From the NCBI GenBank assembly GCA_023399275.1, contig JAEWQH010000095.1:1-33659 (forward strand): DNA of 33,659 nt. The letters are read 5' to 3'. This document shows, piece by piece, positions 33,206 to 33,659 of the stretch (within the stretch, counting starts at the first letter, position 1; each line of letters starts with the position of its first letter). The notes beneath the pieces are model-generated. The model was not told the DNA's origin, did no database searches, and worked only from the letters and a program-made list of their open reading frames with translations. Source of the DNA: Bacillota bacterium. Its GTDB lineage: Bacteria; Bacillota; Clostridia; Christensenellales; CAG-138. The position numbers and the translations under genes were made by a program.

Positions 33206-33659
33206 ATGGCACTGAACAGAGTTGGTTTTTTCTCCAGGATGCTGGGGATGGAGAGCGCGCTCAGCGTCGAAATCCCGGAGTCCGCGCTGCGCGCGGATCG
33301 GCGCGATATACCGGTGCTCTGGCTGCTGCATGGCGGCTGCGGCATCGAGACGGACTGGGTGCGATTTACCAACGCGGAGCGCTACGCCATGGAGCGCGGG
33401 ATCGCGCTGGTCATGCCCTGCGTCGGCATCAGCCGGTATTGCAACATGGTGCGCGGCGGAGACTATTATGACTATGTGGTGAAGGAACTGCCCGCTGTCT
33501 GCCGCAGTTTTTTTCCGATTCTTTCCGACAAGAGGGAAAAGACCGCGATCGCCGGGCTTTCGCTCGGGGGCAGCGGGGCGATCTCCATCGGCCTCCAAAA
33601 CCCGGAGCGCTTCGCTGCCATCGGCGTGCTCTCTGCGAGCAGCATCATCCCGCTGGAAT
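33206..33659 (+). CDS. EstA-type esterase, cut by the window end
   Basis: The first 151 residues are visible and the frame runs off the window. LLHGGCG near residue 41 and nucleophile Ser119 in AGLSLGG mark the esterase D/EstA family. It is a diverged paralogue of the esterase at 31481: both share a MPC/MPA strand, a YEK/YDY-VKEL segment and a FP(V/I)-SDKRE-T segment. AAAGGGAG stands before the ATG. The operon continues to the right, and the Asp and His of the triad are outside the window. Confidence 0.87.
   Translation, partial: MALNRVGFFSRMLGMESALSVEIPESALRADRRDIPVLWLLHGGCGIETDWVRFTNAERYAMERGIALVMPCVGISRYCNMVRGGDYYDYVVKELPAVCRSFFPILSDKREKTAIAGLSLGGSGAISIGLQNPERFAAIGVLSASSIIPLE

Noticed and set aside
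1..33659. tRNA, rRNA, insertion sequences, phage or CRISPR
   Set aside because: Scanning by eye found no tRNA T-loop contexts, transposase or integrase motifs, or regularly spaced direct repeats.

Overview
The window looks like chromosomal DNA from a GC-rich member of the Clostridia (Bacillota), probably an uncultured gut or anaerobic fermenter. The evidence is Gram-positive style AGGAG ribosome sites, lipobox-bearing solute-binding proteins, sigma-A promoters (TTGACA / TATAAT-like, 17 bp spacing) sitting in AT-rich gaps, LplB/YtcP-type sugar permeases, ROK and PfkB kinases, and a U32/DUF3656 protein. Taxonomy is inference only. There are no tRNA or rRNA genes, no transposase or integrase, and no CRISPR array.

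Layout. (1) 1-3670: the end of a BMP/PnrA-type substrate-binding lipoprotein, an ADP-ribosylglycohydrolase (DraG family) protein, a PfkB kinase and a GntR/UTRA regulator, closed by a terminator. This reads as uptake, glycosidic cleavage and phosphorylation of a ribosyl-type compound. (2) 3697-4356, minus strand: a molbindin (Mop) and a two-LysM protein without a signal peptide. (3) 4444-13226: a sugar locus with a divergent LacI regulator, a TIM-barrel sugar isomerase/epimerase, a second LacI regulator, a Gfo/Idh/MocA dehydrogenase and a complete ribose-type ABC importer (lipoprotein, double ATPase, permease). (4) 13249-17750: a minus-strand U32/DUF3656 protein diverging from an AlsK-like ROK kinase that overlaps a PfkB kinase. 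(5) 17783-19852, minus strand: a membrane-anchored surface protein with six repeats of about 88 residues, followed by about 0.9 kb with no convincing gene. (6) 20860-24652: a third LacI regulator with an HSL-type esterase, then a convergent sucrose phosphorylase. (7) 24763-33659: a long plus-strand operon starting with a ceramidase-like hydrolase and a sialate-O-acetylesterase-like protein. An LplB-type importer (lipoprotein and two permeases, no ATPase) follows, then three alpha/beta hydrolases, the last cut by the window end.

Two themes stand out. All three substrate-binding-protein genes are followed by strong GC-rich hairpins without a U-tract, one of them a perfect 36-bp palindrome; this suggests a shared way of protecting or setting the level of binding-protein mRNA. 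The last region combines an oligosaccharide importer with at least five signal-peptide-less ester or amide hydrolases and no glycoside hydrolase. Its nearest sugar-cleaving enzyme is the divergent sucrose phosphorylase, so uptake and intracellular stripping of an acylated sugar is a reasonable, untested idea.
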